In this document: positions 5,814-5,875 of the stretch, piece by piece
Layout: each line of letters begins with the position of its first letter
Position numbering within the stretch: the stretch's first letter is position 1
Assembly: GCA_913009285.1 (NCBI GenBank)
Contig: CAJVYE010000081.1
Span: forward strand, 1 to 5,875
Origin: an uncultured Nitrospirota bacterium
Lineage (GTDB): Bacteria > Nitrospinota > Nitrospinia > SZUA-224
Direction of reading: 5' to 3'
DNA: 5,875 nt
Position numbers and translations under genes: made by a program
The notes under the pieces: generated by a model
Seen by the model: only the letters and a program-made list of their open reading frames with translations
Database searches by the model: none
Told to the model about the DNA's origin: nothing

Positions 5814-5875
5814 AGATCGGAAGAGCACACGTCTGAACTCCAGTCACATTCCTTTATCTCGTATGCCGTCTTCTG
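5814..5875 (+). other. Illumina TruSeq Read 2 / index / P7 adapter (artefact)
   Basis: From AGATCGGAAGAGC at 5814 the sequence matches the TruSeq indexed adapter: the Read-2 part to 5847, a six-base index ATTCCT (5848-5853), two T, then P7 sequence ATCTCGTATGCCG onward, cut off near its end at 5875. As I recall, ATTCCT followed by TT is TruSeq index 27. It is not genomic, and it gives the glycosyltransferase frame a false tail and stop. Confidence 0.98.

Noticed and set aside
5647..5847. Minus-strand frame starting MTGVQTCALPI
   Set aside because: The start is translated TruSeq Read-2 adapter and the rest is antisense to the glycosyltransferase.

Overview
This is a 5.9 kb assembled contig of bacterial DNA. 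It is AT-rich with good Shine-Dalgarno sites, and both ends run into Illumina library adapter. Bases 36-93 match the P5/Read-1 adapter, preceded by a T run like the spacer on flow-cell oligos. Bases 5814-5875 match the TruSeq Read-2/index/P7 adapter. Only about 94-5813 is biological, and the two outer genes are cut by the contig ends, not by evolution. The gene mix (TPR/cyclic-nucleotide/PilZ-type protein, class I adenylate cyclase, rSAM/selenodomain-type glycosyltransferase) with low GC suggests an environmental Gram-negative such as a Nitrospirota or Desulfobacterota lineage. That placement is inference and weak.

Layout: a minus-strand gene (94-1013, 3' end missing) encodes TPR repeats, a cyclic-nucleotide-binding domain and what looks like the start of a PilZ domain. 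A 443-bp AT-rich divergent intergenic region follows, with candidate promoters and repeats. Then four plus-strand genes run closely together: thioredoxin reductase trxB (1457-2383); a metallo-beta-lactamase-fold hydrolase one base after it (2385-3215); a class I adenylate cyclase after a 52-bp gap (3268-5277); and a family 2 glycosyltransferase (from 5243, cut at 5813) whose start lies inside the cyclase gene.

The main biological interest is a possible cyclic-nucleotide signalling locus. It has a cAMP synthase (CyaA-like, lacking roughly the last 200 residues of the E. coli enzyme), a candidate cyclic-phosphodiester hydrolase (metallo-beta-lactamase fold) and a divergent cyclic-nucleotide receptor that may also bind c-di-GMP through PilZ. 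The enzyme families are well supported by motifs. The link between them is inference from proximity. I saw no tRNA, rRNA, CRISPR array, complete mobile element or convincing terminator.
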